From Campylobacter lari subsp. concheus (GTDB lineage Bacteria > Campylobacterota > Campylobacteria > Campylobacterales > Campylobacteraceae): a DNA stretch of 64,000 nucleotides. Shown here piece by piece: positions 1-9,615 of the stretch. The number at the start of each line of letters is the position of its first letter. The first letter of the stretch is position 1. The notes beneath the pieces are model-generated. The model was not told where the DNA came from, did not search any database, and worked only from the letters and a program-made list of their open reading frames with translations. Location: NCBI RefSeq assembly GCF_008245025.1, contig NZ_CP043426.1:1240001-1304000 (forward strand), written 5' to 3'. The position numbers were made by a program, and so were the translations under genes.

Positions 1-1
1 C

Positions 2-466
2 CATGCATATTCTAAAAGTATCAACTTTGATAAATACTATAACATCCTTGAAAAAACTTTATTTCAACATACACATTTGGTGCAATTTAATATGGAATTA
101 ATCAGAATTTACTGTGAACATTTAAACGTCAAAACACCTATTTTGCAAAGCTCTTCTTTAAATTTAAAAAATAAAAAGAAAGAAAAACTGCTACTTGAAA
201 TTTGCCAAATACTAAAAGCTGATTATTATCTTTCCCCAGAAGGGTCAAAAAATTATCTTGAAAAAGACACAGCAAAAGAAATTTTTAAAAACGCAAATAT
301 AAAAATTGAATATTTTGATTTTATCCATCCAACCTATACGCAATTAGGCACAAATTTTATAGCTTATTTGGGAATTTTAGATTTTTTATTTAACGAAAAA
401 GAGCCTTATACCAAATTTCAAGAATGTGTCAAAATAAACGAGTGTAATAATGAAAGTTCTTTTTAG
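2..466 (+). CDS. WbqC-family protein, C-terminal part (gene starts before the window)
   Basis: The reading frame is open from base 2 with no stop, so the gene enters from the left; about 154 C-terminal residues are visible. The segment around [12 protein letters not shown], followed by an [16 protein letters not shown] stretch and a leucine-rich end, fits the WbqC/WbqC-like family found in surface-polysaccharide loci. The biochemical role of that family is not settled. The 3' end overlaps pseG by 17 bases, so the two are probably translated together, which suggests a role in flagellin sugar or surface glycan assembly. Family assignment is from recognition of the pattern; the role is inferred from context. 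Confidence 0.7.
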   Translation, partial: HAYSKSINFDKYYNILEKTLFQHTHLVQFNMELIRIYCEHLNVKTPILQSSSLNLKNKKKEKLLLEICQILKADYYLSPEGSKNYLEKDTAKEIFKNANIKIEYFDFIHPTYTQLGTNFIAYLGILDFLFNEKEPYTKFQECVKINECNNESSF

Positions 467-1273
467 AAGCGATAGCTCTAGCACTATAGGACATGGACAC
501 ATTAAAAGAGATCTTTTATTAGCTAAACAATACAAAGATGTATCTTTTGCTTGTTTAGCTTTAGAAGGCTCCTTAATAGACGAAATTCCTTATCCTGTTT
601 ATGAGCTAACAAGTGCTAGTATATATGAGCTCATCAATCTTATCAAAAAAGAAAATTTTGATCTTTTAATCATCGATCATTATGAGATCACTGCTAATGA
701 TGAAAAACTCATTAAACTGGAGACAGGAATCAAAATTCTAAGTTTTGATGATGAGATAAAAGAACATTTTTGCGACATATTGTTAAATGTCAATGCTTAC
801 GCCAAAGAAAGTGATTATGAAAATTTAGTGCCAGAGTATTGTGAGTTAAGATGTGGCTTTTCCTATGCTCTAATACGCAATGAATTTTATGAAGAAAGTA
901 AAATAAAAAGAGAAAAAATTTATGATTATTTTATCTGTATAGGGGGAGTGATCCAAAAAATATTTCTTTTGATATAACAAATAAACTAAATAAAAATAAA
1001 ACTATCATCATAGCTACCACAAAAGCAAATTCTCATCTAAATTCACTTCAAAAATTAAACCAAAAAAACCCTAATATACAAATTCTCATTGATTATCCTA
1101 ACCTTGCTAGATTGATGAATGAAAGTAAAAAACTCATCATTAGTGCAAGCTCATTAGTCAATGAAGCTTTGATTTTAAAAGCCAATTTTAAAGCTATAGC
1201 TTATGCTAAAAATCAAGAAAAACTTGCAACATGGCTTGCTAAAAAAGGCTATGAAGTGGAGAATTTTATATGA
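450..1273 (+). pseudogene. pseG: pseG, UDP-2,4-diacetamido-2,4,6-trideoxy-beta-L-altropyranose hydrolase, frameshifted
   Basis: PseG removes UDP from the nucleotide sugar in the CMP-pseudaminic acid pathway (PseB, C, H, G, I, F) that feeds flagellin glycosylation. The N-terminal half is typical, with the G-H-G-H motif placing the family's catalytic histidine at residue 17. The frame runs to a stop at 977 after 175 residues. The missing half continues in another frame from 947 to 1273 (108 codons, opening SDPKNISF). The break lies at a run of five G at 942-946; a sixth G would join both halves into about 274 residues, the length of known PseG. The downstream pseH ATG overlaps the true pseG stop (ATGA). 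It is either a real or phase-variable inactivation or a base-calling error. Confidence 0.85.
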
Positions 1274-1734
1274 TCATTTTAAAAGATTTTATCCACTTAA
1301 ACCAAGAAGAAATCAAGCTCGTTTTAAAATGGCGAAATAATGAAAGCATTGCTAAATTTATGAAAACACAAAATATCACTTTAAAAGAACATTTAAGCTT
1401 TTTATCTAGTTTAAAAACAAACACAACTAAAAAATATTTTTTAGTTTATGATGATAAAATAATCATAGGTGTGATTAATTTTATCAATATAACTAACAAT
1501 TCATGTGAATTTGGGCTTTATGGCATAAAAAAAGGTGTAGGCAATCTTTTAATGCAAAAAATTAAAAGCTATGCTTTTAGTGTTTTAAAAATTCAAACTT
1601 TAAACGCCTGTGTTTTTAAAGAAAATACAAAAGCTTTAAATTTATATTTAAAACATGGTTTTGAAATTATTAAAGAAGATAATAATTTTTATTTTATAAA
1701 TTTAAATAATCCTCACAAGGATATCGTTTTTTAA
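1270..1734 (+). CDS. pseH: PseH, nucleotide-sugar N-acetyltransferase of pseudaminic acid synthesis
   Basis: A 154-residue GNAT-fold protein. PseH uses acetyl-CoA to acetylate the 4-amino group of UDP-4-amino-4,6-dideoxy-AltNAc, giving the substrate of PseG. Features are an N-terminal LKWRN segment common in PseH-like sugar acetyltransferases, a central GLYG segment, and a C-terminal A-L-N-L-Y-x-K-x-G-F motif that closes the acetyl-CoA fold. It starts inside the pseG stop (4-base overlap), so translation should be coupled to pseG. The last 33 bases overlap the 3' end of the convergent hisF-like gene. The enzyme looks intact although its partner PseG is broken. Confidence 0.85.
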   Translation: MIILKDFIHLNQEEIKLVLKWRNNESIAKFMKTQNITLKEHLSFLSSLKTNTTKKYFLVYDDKIIIGVINFINITNNSCEFGLYGIKKGVGNLLMQKIKSYAFSVLKIQTLNACVFKENTKALNLYLKHGFEIIKEDNNFYFINLNNPHKDIVF

Positions 1735-2439
1735 AAGCTCATTTTTAATATCATTTGGAGTATATTGACTAAAATGAAATATAAAAGCACCTGCTAATGC
1801 ATTTGCACCAAGTTGTATGGCTTTTACTCCATCTTGAGGCTTGGAAAGTCCTCCATTAATAATAAGTGGAATTTTTAATTTGCCTTTGAAATACTCTAGC
1901 AATTCCCAATCATATCCTAAAGAACTTCCTTCTTTATCAATACTTGTTAAAAGTATTTCCCCTGCTCCTAAAGATTCGTATTTTAACGCAAGTTCCAGTG
2001 GATCAATATCCAAAATTTCATTATTGAAAACTTTAAATTTATTTTTGTCTTTTTTTACATCAATCGAGCATACTACGCAAGAACTTCCAAAAGTATTTGC
2101 TACTTTTTTGACAAAATCTGGATCTTGTAAAGCCATAGAATTAATGCTAATTTTATCTGCACCTATATCTAACACTTTTCTAATATCTTCTAAAGTTCTA
2201 ATCCCACCTCCAATAGTTAAAGGCATAAAACACTCATTAGCTATATCTTCCAAGCTTTCAAAATCTATCTTACCATTTTTATTTATATCCAAAACTATAA
2301 GTTCATCAACATTTCTAGCATTATATATCCTAGCTGTACTTACCACATGCCCTATAGTTCTAAAAGAAGAAAAATTGATACTTTTTACAAGCTGATGATT
2401 TTTTAATAACACACAAGGTATGATTCTTGTTTTAAGCAT
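1702..2439 (-). CDS. HisF-like subunit of the pseudaminic acid amidotransferase (glycan-locus paralogue)
   Basis: A 245-residue (beta/alpha)8 barrel clearly related to HisF: IIPC start, [10 protein letters not shown] phosphate loop, late NGG and LGA motifs. In true HisF, residue 11 is the catalytic Asp of IPCLD; here the segment reads IPCVLL, so position 11 is Leu. The second catalytic Asp (SIDV, residue 127) remains. It is unlikely to be a histidine-pathway cyclase. With the HisH-like glutaminase and PseA downstream it matches the HisF2/HisH2/WbpG-type trio that makes acetamidino sugars, where the barrel would pass ammonia. It lies 1 base from the hisH-like gene. The role is inferred from family and context. 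Confidence 0.82.
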   Translation of the reverse strand: MLKTRIIPCVLLKNHQLVKSINFSSFRTIGHVVSTARIYNARNVDELIVLDINKNGKIDFESLEDIANECFMPLTIGGGIRTLEDIRKVLDIGADKISINSMALQDPDFVKKVANTFGSSCVVCSIDVKKDKNKFKVFNNEILDIDPLELALKYESLGAGEILLTSIDKEGSSLGYDWELLEYFKGKLKIPLIINGGLSKPQDGVKAIQLGANALAGAFIFHFSQYTPNDIKNELLKNDILVRII

Positions 2440-2440
2440 G

Positions 2441-3052
2441 TTAAGCCTTTAAATTTGCAAAATTTTCCAAAAGCTTCAAACCTACATTTTGGCTTTTTTC
2501 AGGGTGAAATTGCACAGCAAAAATATTATCTTTTTCAAAACTTGCACAAAAAGGTTTTTCATACTCACAAAAAGAAGTTTCCACTCTCTCTAAACACTCT
2601 ACATAATAAGAATGTACAAAATAAAAATCACTTTTTTCTAAAATTCCATCAAAAAGTTCACTTTTTTTATCACTAAATTGCAAATCATCCCAACCACTGT
2701 GCAATAATTTTTCTTTACTTAAATCAAATTTCAAAACCTTTGCTTTTACAAAATCAAGCCCTTTACACTCTCCGCCCTCATATCCCTTACTGGCAAAAAG
2801 TTGCATACCAAGACAAATCCCCAAAATAGGTTTTTTATCTTTTAAAACACATTCTTTTAAAAGTTCATCTAAAGCAAGTTTTTTTAAATTTTCCATACCT
2901 TGCTTAAAAGATCCAACACCTGGTAAAACTAATTTAGAAGCATTTTTTATATCTTCTTTTTTGGAGCTTATAAGCACTTCTTGATTAAGCTTTTCAAAAG
3001 CTTTTAAAACAGATTTGAAATTCCCAAGATGATAATCAACAATACAAATCAT
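2441..3052 (-). CDS. HisH-like glutamine amidotransferase subunit (glycan-locus paralogue)
   Basis: A 203-residue class I glutaminase. The nucleophile Cys is in GICLGMQ (residue 80), and the His/Glu pair is in FHPEKS near residues 183-185, so the triad is complete. An oxyanion-strand PGVGSF motif is also present. It should release ammonia from glutamine for the HisF-like barrel and PseA, giving the acetamidino form of pseudaminic acid on flagellin. It overlaps the end of pseA by 4 bases and is followed by the hisF-like gene after 1 base, so the three form one operon. A second, histidine-pathway hisH probably lies elsewhere on the chromosome; that is inference. Confidence 0.85.
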   Translation of the reverse strand: MICIVDYHLGNFKSVLKAFEKLNQEVLISSKKEDIKNASKLVLPGVGSFKQGMENLKKLALDELLKECVLKDKKPILGICLGMQLFASKGYEGGECKGLDFVKAKVLKFDLSKEKLLHSGWDDLQFSDKKSELFDGILEKSDFYFVHSYYVECLERVETSFCEYEKPFCASFEKDNIFAVQFHPEKSQNVGLKLLENFANLKA

Positions 3053-4184
3053 TTCAAAATAAACTCATCTTTTTTTATCAATGACCCATCACTATCTCTT
3101 AAAAATTTACCGTTTTCATCACGTTTAAATATCTTTTTATTAGTATAAGAATCTACAATTTTCTCAAATTCTTTTTCGCTAAAACCACTAAATTCTAAAT
3201 ATTTTTTAATAGCCTTTTTAGGTGGTTTTCCATCATATTTATTTACAAGTCTCACGCCCTCTTCACGGCTAATATAGCCAAGTCTTATATCCAAGCACGC
3301 ATTATCCGTAGCTCTTCCAAAACCATATTTGCAGTATTTTAAATAATCATGCACATGGTTTGAATAACAATCTAAATTTTCAAAATTCTCATAAGTAGTT
3401 TCAACTGGTTTTGTACTAGTTTTAAAGCCATTTTTTTTAGATATTTTTAAATTATACTTATAATCCCATTTAAAATAATACCCCAAAAACAGCCCTGTAA
3501 CTCCAACCCTTTGAAGCTCTTCATCACTTGGATAAGTATAAAAATATAAATCCTTTTCTCTAATACCATCAACACCAATCATATCAGAAATTCTATTACC
3601 CAAAAGCCCACCAAATTCTTCAAGCCACTCTCTACCTAAAGTGTTTTTTTCTTTAGAACTAGCTGGCCCACCGTATTCAATCTGAGGACTTTCACCCCAA
3701 ATGATCAAAGGGATACCAAAAGCAACAGCTATTTTTGGAACACAGGTAAAAATTCCCAAGTGGTTTTGCCATTCATTATCCCCTGTTCTTACAAGTGCCT
3801 CACGAGATAATTTTTTATATATTAAAGGGTTTCTTTTGATATGGATTAAATCTACTCCAAGTTGATTTAAATTTTTTAGATTTTTTTACCTATCTTAGTA
3901 GGGATACTTGGTTCAAAGCAAACACACAAAGGATTAAGTCCAAGCTCAAGACATTTTAAAACTTGAAAAGTAGAATCCTTGCCGCCGCTTACTCCTATCA
4001 CGCAGTCATATACTGGGTGCGTTTTGTATTTTTTAACAAGATTTAAAAATTCTTCTTCTCTTTTTTTCCAATCTATTTCTTGATTTTTCGCTTCTTGAGA
4101 ACGGCACGCATCGCAAACCCCCTCATTATCAAAATGCAAATCAGGTTTAGTATCTGGCATTACACATTTTTTACAAAATTTCAT
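3049..4184 (-). pseudogene. pseA: pseA, pseudaminic acid amidotransferase (ATP-pyrophosphatase type), frameshifted
   Basis: PseA converts an acetamido to an acetamidino group on pseudaminic acid. The first frame (4184-3876, 102 residues) holds a zinc-finger-like set C4, C7, C24, C27 and the PP-loop SGGKDS at residues 66-71. It then stops. The rest continues in another frame, open without stops from about 3890 to 3049 and including LNQLGVDLIHIK, GDNEW and IIWGESPQ motifs. The shift is at a run of seven A (minus strand; T run 3891-3897 on plus); an eighth A restores about 378 residues, the family length. It is first gene of the pseA-hisH-hisF operon. Real inactivation and base-calling error are both possible. 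Confidence 0.85.
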
Positions 4185-4292
4185 TTTTACTCCAAAAATA
4201 TCATAAACTTTATTAAATCGACTATGATTATATTTTCTAAAGCTAAATAAATTTTATTTTGTTACAATGTTTTTATTTGCAAAAGGCTAATC

Positions 4293-5072
4293 ATGGATTT
4301 AACTTTACTTCCTTATTTGATCATAGGAATTTTTTCAGGAATGGCTTCAGGGGTTTTTGGTATAGGCGGTGGGATGATCATTGTCCCTTTTATGCTTACT
4401 CTAGGACTTAGCTCTCACCATGCTGTTGCAATTTCTGTTGTACAAATGATTTTTGCTTCTATTTTTGGTTCCTATTTAAATTATAAAAAGAAAAATTTAA
4501 TCTTAAAAGATGGTCTTATCATAGGCTTTGGAGGCTTTTTAGGTGCGATGTTTAGTGGGCTTTTACTCTCGTATTTTTCAGATATAACCTTAACAAGTAT
4601 TTTTCTATGCGTGAGTATTGTATTCTTTTTAAAATTTGCTTTTAATCGAAAAAGTACCATTGGAAATACCAACCACTCTAATATCTTGAAAAATTCTATT
4701 TTGCTAATTTGTGGTGTATTTACAGGAATTTTTGCTATATCTTTAGGAATTGGTGGTGGACTTTTAATCACTCCTATTTTGGCTTATTTTTTAGGCTATG
4801 ATACTAAAAAAGTAGTGCCGCTTAGCTTGTTTTTTGTGATTTTTGCTTCCATTTCAGGGATTAGTTCTTTTGTATATAATGACATCATTGATAAAGAAGT
4901 CTTACAAAATGGAAGCTTAGTGGGGCTTAGCTCTATGCTAGGGGTTTATCTTGGTATTAAAATCATGGAAAAAATCAATCTCAAATCTCACCGTATAGCA
5001 CTTTTAGGTATATATACCCTTTCTATAACTATGACTATCATAAGTTTAATGAAAAAAATAAATTTATTTTAA
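4293..5072 (+). CDS. TauE/SafE-family membrane permease (putative sulfite/sulfonate or anion exporter)
   Basis: A 259-residue inner-membrane protein with about eight hydrophobic segments. The family's internal repeat is plain: a glycine-rich GIGGGMIIVP motif near residue 24 and its partner GIGGGLLITP near 155. The family moves small organic or sulfur anions across the membrane, but the substrate cannot be read from sequence. It is a single gene between two minus-strand blocks and its 3' end overlaps flhB by 9 bases. The start is the ATG after a TTGCAAAAGG stretch at 4276-4285, a usable ribosome site. Family confidence is high, substrate unknown. Confidence 0.82.
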   Translation: MDLTLLPYLIIGIFSGMASGVFGIGGGMIIVPFMLTLGLSSHHAVAISVVQMIFASIFGSYLNYKKKNLILKDGLIIGFGGFLGAMFSGLLLSYFSDITLTSIFLCVSIVFFLKFAFNRKSTIGNTNHSNILKNSILLICGVFTGIFAISLGIGGGLLITPILAYFLGYDTKKVVPLSLFFVIFASISGISSFVYNDIIDKEVLQNGSLVGLSSMLGVYLGIKIMEKINLKSHRIALLGIYTLSITMTIISLMKKINLF

Positions 5073-6140
5073 TCTATCGGCAAATTTTTGTCTATTAGAA
5101 GTATAAACAAAACTTAAAACTTCTGCCACTGCTTTGAAAAGCTCTGGTGGGATTAAATCATTTACCTCGCAAGCTTTATAAAGTTCTCTTGCTAAAGGTG
5201 GATTTTCATAAATCATCACATTATATTCATATGCCATATCTTTAATACGTAAAGCTAAAAAGTCCACCCCTTTGGCTAAAACCTTAGGTGCAGCTTCTTT
5301 AGAGCTATCATAACGTAAAGCAACCGCATAGTGAGTAGGATTGGTGATCACCACATCAGCGCTCGCAACATCTTGTACCATTCTACGTCTTGCTGCTTCC
5401 ATTTGTAAACGACGAATTCTTCCTTTTACTAAAGGATCTCCTTCACTTTGTTTGTATTCATCTTTGATTTCTTGTTTACTCATGCGTAAATTTTTAAAAT
5501 ACTGATACCTTACTAAAAGCACATCTAAAAATCCTATAATTAAAAAAGCTATAATCACAATAGTGGCAAGGATAATAGCCTTATCTCTAAGCCATAAAAG
5601 TTGAGGATAAATCGTATAAAGCTCTACTCTAGGTAATTCTTTCATAAATTGCAACAAAAAAATAAAAGCTATTCCAAAAACCACTCCAACCTTGAGTGTA
5701 ATTTTTAAAGCATCAATAATTTTTTTCAATGAGAATAAATTTTTAAGACCATTAATTGGATTAATTTTATTAAAATTTGGAGTGATAGGCTTGGTAGTAA
5801 AAATAAAACCAAATTGCATTAAATTTCCAAGTACACCAGCAACCATAATGATTAAAGTAATAGGTAAAACCATAATAAACATTTCTATCATAGTTTTTAT
5901 GATAATTTTTTGCAATATTTTTAAATCAAGTTCTATGCCTATAAAGCTTTGATAAAACCTATACAAACCACTAATTCTCTCACCTATAAAAGGCAACATA
6001 AATAACACCACAACTACAGCTATAATAAGTACAGCTACTGCAGATGCATCTTGGCTTTTTGGGACATTACCTTCTTGACGAGCATCTTCTATTTTTTTGG
6101 ATGTAGGTTCTTCTGTTTTTTCTTGATCATCAGCAGCCAT
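5064..6140 (-). CDS. flhB: FlhB, flagellar type III export switch protein
   Basis: A 358-residue export-gate protein that sits in the flagellar export apparatus and switches substrate class from rod/hook to filament. The N-terminus begins with the polar EKTEEPTSKK segment, followed by four membrane helices between about residues 30 and 210. The cytoplasmic part carries the autocleavage motif NPTH at residues 267-270 and the following YAVALRY strand. All expected parts are present and the length is normal. It is separated from the chemoreceptor gene upstream by a hairpin at 6182-6214, so it probably has its own promoter in the 84-base gap. Confidence 0.95.
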   Translation of the reverse strand: MAADDQEKTEEPTSKKIEDARQEGNVPKSQDASAVAVLIIAVVVVLFMLPFIGERISGLYRFYQSFIGIELDLKILQKIIIKTMIEMFIMVLPITLIIMVAGVLGNLMQFGFIFTTKPITPNFNKINPINGLKNLFSLKKIIDALKITLKVGVVFGIAFIFLLQFMKELPRVELYTIYPQLLWLRDKAIILATIVIIAFLIIGFLDVLLVRYQYFKNLRMSKQEIKDEYKQSEGDPLVKGRIRRLQMEAARRRMVQDVASADVVITNPTHYAVALRYDSSKEAAPKVLAKGVDFLALRIKDMAYEYNVMIYENPPLARELYKACEVNDLIPPELFKAVAEVLSFVYTSNRQKFADRLK

Positions 6141-6181
6141 AAAAAAACCTTATAAAAAATTAAAATAAAATTATAACATTT

Positions 6182-6214
6182 AATCCAAGTATCTATAAAT
6201 TAAATACTTGGATT
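6182..6214 (-). terminator. Putative terminator after the first chemoreceptor gene
   Basis: An 11-base perfect inverted repeat (AATCCAAGTAT, 6182-6192, paired with 6204-6214) with an 11-base loop lies just downstream of the chemoreceptor stop at 6225 on the minus strand. A T-rich stretch follows. It separates the receptor from flhB. The stem is only moderately GC-rich, so strength is uncertain. Confidence 0.55.
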
Positions 6215-6223
6215 TTATTCTAT

Positions 6224-7139
6224 TTTAAAACTTTTTCTTCCTAGCATCTTCTAAGATATCATTAGCTATTTTATTTACATTATCAGATATAGCTGCACTA
6301 TCATTAGCTATTTTTAAATTCTCTTGAGTTACATGATCAATTTGTGCTACAGCATCATTAATTTGAGTAATACCTGTAGTTTGTTCTTTAATACTCTCAC
6401 CCATTTCATTAATAGATTGAACTAAGATATTAGTATTAGCTTCTATTTCACCTAAAGACTTTTGAGTTCTTTCTGCTAGGTTTCTAACTTCATCAGCAAC
6501 AACAGCAAAGCCACGTCCATGTTCACCTGCACGTGCTGCTTCAATAGCTGCATTTAATGCAAGTAGATTAATTTGATCTGCTATATCTCCAATAATAGAA
6601 GTAACATTTTTAATCTCTTCACTTTGAGCAATTACTTCACTAGTTTTATGAGATACATTTTGCATAGAAGAAGTAATCTCTTCTAATGCCGCTGCTGTTT
6701 CTTCTAAAGAAGAAGCTTGACTTGAAGAAGAATCTGTTAAGTTCTTAACAGCACTTTGTAATTTACCACTTTCACTAGCAAGTAAGTTAGCAAATTCAGA
6801 TGATTGTCTTAGCATAGCTACGATTTCTTTACCTAATACATTGGTTGTTACTTCAACTCCACCTTTAGCATTAGCAACTTCTGTTGTAAAGTCTAATGCT
6901 TTATAACTATCAAATACTCTATTGATTTCATTCATATTAGAACCTACTTTTTGTTCTAATACATTAAGCATTTCATTTAATACATTTTTTAATTCTATTA
7001 ATTGAGGATTAGCAGGCATTGCATTAATTCTTGCTGTTAGATTACCACTTTCTATTTCTCTAGCAGTTTCTACTGATTGTTCTACAGCTTTAGTATCTTG
7101 TTCTAATGCATTTTTAGTTTTAGTGATGTTTTCGTTGAT
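6224..7139. repeat. Direct repeat copy 1: identical chemoreceptor signalling-domain DNA (partner 8700-9615)
   Basis: About 916 bases of the 3' half of the first receptor gene match the second receptor gene base for base as far as I can compare by eye (offset 2476). Identity stops abruptly at the HAMP-side end (7140 versus 9616) and one base beyond the stop codons. The encoded residues are identical. Such a block usually means recent duplication or ongoing gene conversion between receptors. Confidence 0.88.
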
Positions 7140-8342
7140 TATTTTACCCATTCTCCCTAGTTCATCATCAGCTTTAATTTTTATTGTTTGGATTTCATTG
7201 GTTTCATGATTTAAAAATTTGAAGAAGTTTTGTAAAGAATGAAGTATGATAGGAATTCTAGAACCTACTATTTTATTCACACAAAGATAAACAATAGCTA
7301 AAATTATAATAATTATAATCAATGCTACAGTGATTAAAATAAATTGCAATTTATACAAAGGTTGTAAAACAGATTTTTTTGGTGCAGTGACGATTATACT
7401 CCAGTGGCTAGAGTCTCCCAATGTGCTAAAAGGTGTGATACTAGCAAAACTAAGATTTCCATTTGAATCAATATAATTATCAATAATTATATCTTTACGT
7501 TCTTTTACTGCTTCAATAATAAATTTTGTAGAAGGATCTTTATTGATTTCAGGTAAAGTTTTTAATATGGCGTCTTTATTTTTATGAATCGTTATAATTC
7601 CTTGATCAGTCATCAAAAGTCTTAAATCACCTTCATATGCATCTAATTTTGGATCAAGCATTTCTTGTGATATTTCTAAAAAATCAAAAGTATATCCAAC
7701 AACACCTATAAATTTACCTTTATTATTAAAAATAGGCATTCCTAGATTGATACCTAAAAAATCGCGTCCATCATAATTTAATTTCGAAGGAGATCCTACA
7801 AATAAAGTGTCTAGATCACCGTATTTCGCATCTTTTTCAATTTTCTTTAAAATATCTAATTGTGAAAAATTACTAGGAGTTTTTATAGATCTTATACCGC
7901 CAGCTTTTCCTGTGGTTTCATCAAAAAAAATCATAGTAAAAGTTTTATTATTTGAGCTTTTAAAATTTGAATCAAGCGTTTGGGTACCAGATAAAACAGA
8001 AGAGTCTTTCAGATAAAGAAATGCATAAGCTGCATAGCCACTGCTATCGAAAGTGTTTTTTAAGAGACTTTCTATTAAAGTAGCATCCACTTGATCGTGT
8101 TTTGAAAATATTTCATTAAGTGAAGTAGCCATTCCTTTTGTTAGGACAACTTCTTCATTTATAATGCCTTGCATAAAATTTCCATATCTTTTAGCAGAAA
8201 GAAAGATTGAATTTTTAGCTTCATTTTCCATATTAGAAGCAACTTGAAACGAAAGAATAATAACCAAAACAGCTATTCCAATAATTATGCTAATAGCAAC
8301 GGATAATACTAATTTTAATCCTATATTTAAAGATTTAAACAT
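6225..8342 (-). CDS. Methyl-accepting chemotaxis protein (transducer-like protein)
   Basis: A 705-residue chemoreceptor. A membrane helix near residues 12-32, a long periplasmic sensing region of dCache-like layout to about residue 325, and a second helix near 330-355 precede a HAMP-like linker. The cytoplasmic signalling domain has the conserved hairpin tip ([18 protein letters not shown]). I start at the ATG at 8342 because AAGGAG lies 6 bases upstream; an upstream TTG in frame lacks this. From NENITKTK to the end it is identical to the neighbouring receptor. No pentapeptide CheR tether is seen at the C-terminus (ARKKKF). The ligand is unknown. Confidence 0.92.
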   Translation of the reverse strand: MFKSLNIGLKLVLSVAISIIIGIAVLVIILSFQVASNMENEAKNSIFLSAKRYGNFMQGIINEEVVLTKGMATSLNEIFSKHDQVDATLIESLLKNTFDSSGYAAYAFLYLKDSSVLSGTQTLDSNFKSSNNKTFTMIFFDETTGKAGGIRSIKTPSNFSQLDILKKIEKDAKYGDLDTLFVGSPSKLNYDGRDFLGINLGMPIFNNKGKFIGVVGYTFDFLEISQEMLDPKLDAYEGDLRLLMTDQGIITIHKNKDAILKTLPEINKDPSTKFIIEAVKERKDIIIDNYIDSNGNLSFASITPFSTLGDSSHWSIIVTAPKKSVLQPLYKLQFILITVALIIIIIILAIVYLCVNKIVGSRIPIILHSLQNFFKFLNHETNEIQTIKIKADDELGRMGKIINENITKTKNALEQDTKAVEQSVETAREIESGNLTARINAMPANPQLIELKNVLNEMLNVLEQKVGSNMNEINRVFDSYKALDFTTEVANAKGGVEVTTNVLGKEIVAMLRQSSEFANLLASESGKLQSAVKNLTDSSSSQASSLEETAAALEEITSSMQNVSHKTSEVIAQSEEIKNVTSIIGDIADQINLLALNAAIEAARAGEHGRGFAVVADEVRNLAERTQKSLGEIEANTNILVQSINEMGESIKEQTTGITQINDAVAQIDHVTQENLKIANDSAAISDNVNKIANDILEDARKKKF

Positions 8343-8669
8343 TAACAACTCCTTGTTTATGATAAAAGATAATTCTATTTTTTTATATAAAATTATTTTT
8401 AAACTATTTTAAAATTTATAAAATAGTTTAAAAATATTCTATTAAAAACAAAGTAAAAAATAATATATCAATGAAAAAACATACTTTATAAAATAAAACA
8501 ATAAAAATATTTTTTTGTAAATATATATTTATGAAATATAGTTATTATGAAAATATTTGTATTAAAGTAAATATAAATTGTTTCGAATGAAAATCTATAT
8601 CATAATAGAATAAAATTTATAATCATCAGTGTTTTTAATATAATTTCTAGTTTATTTAAACTCCACCTA
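8343..8669. other. AT-rich intergenic region between the two chemoreceptor genes
   Basis: About 330 bases with no convincing gene. It must hold the promoter of the first receptor (minus strand). A perfect 15-base inverted repeat occupies 8396-8434. The rest is very A/T-rich with no RNA-gene signature that I could see. Confidence 0.7.
8396..8434. repeat. Perfect 15-base inverted repeat upstream of the first chemoreceptor
   Basis: TTTTTAAACTATTTT at 8396-8410 is exactly reverse-complemented at 8420-8434, with a 9-base A/T loop. It lies about 54-92 bases before the receptor ATG on the minus strand. It could be an operator, a leader-RNA hairpin or part of a promoter region. Confidence 0.6.
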
Positions 8670-8694
8670 AACTAAACCCATTAAGGGTTTAGTT
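8670..8694 (-). terminator. Terminator after the second chemoreceptor gene
   Basis: A perfect 10-base stem (AACTAAACCC, 8670-8679, with 8685-8694) and a 5-base loop sits 6 bases past the receptor stop on the minus strand. It is one of the more GC-rich stems in the area and should end transcription of that gene. Confidence 0.75.
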
Positions 8695-8699
8695 AATTA

Positions 8700-9615
8700 T
8701 TTAAAACTTTTTCTTCCTAGCATCTTCTAAGATATCATTAGCTATTTTATTTACATTATCAGATATAGCTGCACTATCATTAGCTATTTTTAAATTCTCT
8801 TGAGTTACATGATCAATTTGTGCTACAGCATCATTAATTTGAGTAATACCTGTAGTTTGTTCTTTAATACTCTCACCCATTTCATTAATAGATTGAACTA
8901 AGATATTAGTATTAGCTTCTATTTCACCTAAAGACTTTTGAGTTCTTTCTGCTAGGTTTCTAACTTCATCAGCAACAACAGCAAAGCCACGTCCATGTTC
9001 ACCTGCACGTGCTGCTTCAATAGCTGCATTTAATGCAAGTAGATTAATTTGATCTGCTATATCTCCAATAATAGAAGTAACATTTTTAATCTCTTCACTT
9101 TGAGCAATTACTTCACTAGTTTTATGAGATACATTTTGCATAGAAGAAGTAATCTCTTCTAATGCCGCTGCTGTTTCTTCTAAAGAAGAAGCTTGACTTG
9201 AAGAAGAATCTGTTAAGTTCTTAACAGCACTTTGTAATTTACCACTTTCACTAGCAAGTAAGTTAGCAAATTCAGATGATTGTCTTAGCATAGCTACGAT
9301 TTCTTTACCTAATACATTGGTTGTTACTTCAACTCCACCTTTAGCATTAGCAACTTCTGTTGTAAAGTCTAATGCTTTATAACTATCAAATACTCTATTG
9401 ATTTCATTCATATTAGAACCTACTTTTTGTTCTAATACATTAAGCATTTCATTTAATACATTTTTTAATTCTATTAATTGAGGATTAGCAGGCATTGCAT
9501 TAATTCTTGCTGTTAGATTACCACTTTCTATTTCTCTAGCAGTTTCTACTGATTGTTCTACAGCTTTAGTATCTTGTTCTAATGCATTTTTAGTTTTAGT
9601 GATGTTTTCGTTGAT
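8700..9615. repeat. Direct repeat copy 2: identical chemoreceptor signalling-domain DNA (partner 6224-7139)
   Basis: This is the second copy of the roughly 916-base block, in the same orientation, coding for the HAMP-side linker and whole signalling domain of the broken receptor. Recombination between the copies would delete about 2.5 kb and create a chimaeric receptor with the sensor of one and the tail of the other. Confidence 0.88.

Noticed and set aside
1841..2395. Long open frame on the plus strand opposite the hisF-like gene
   Set aside because: It is fully antisense to a gene with clear motifs and has no ribosome site or family match.
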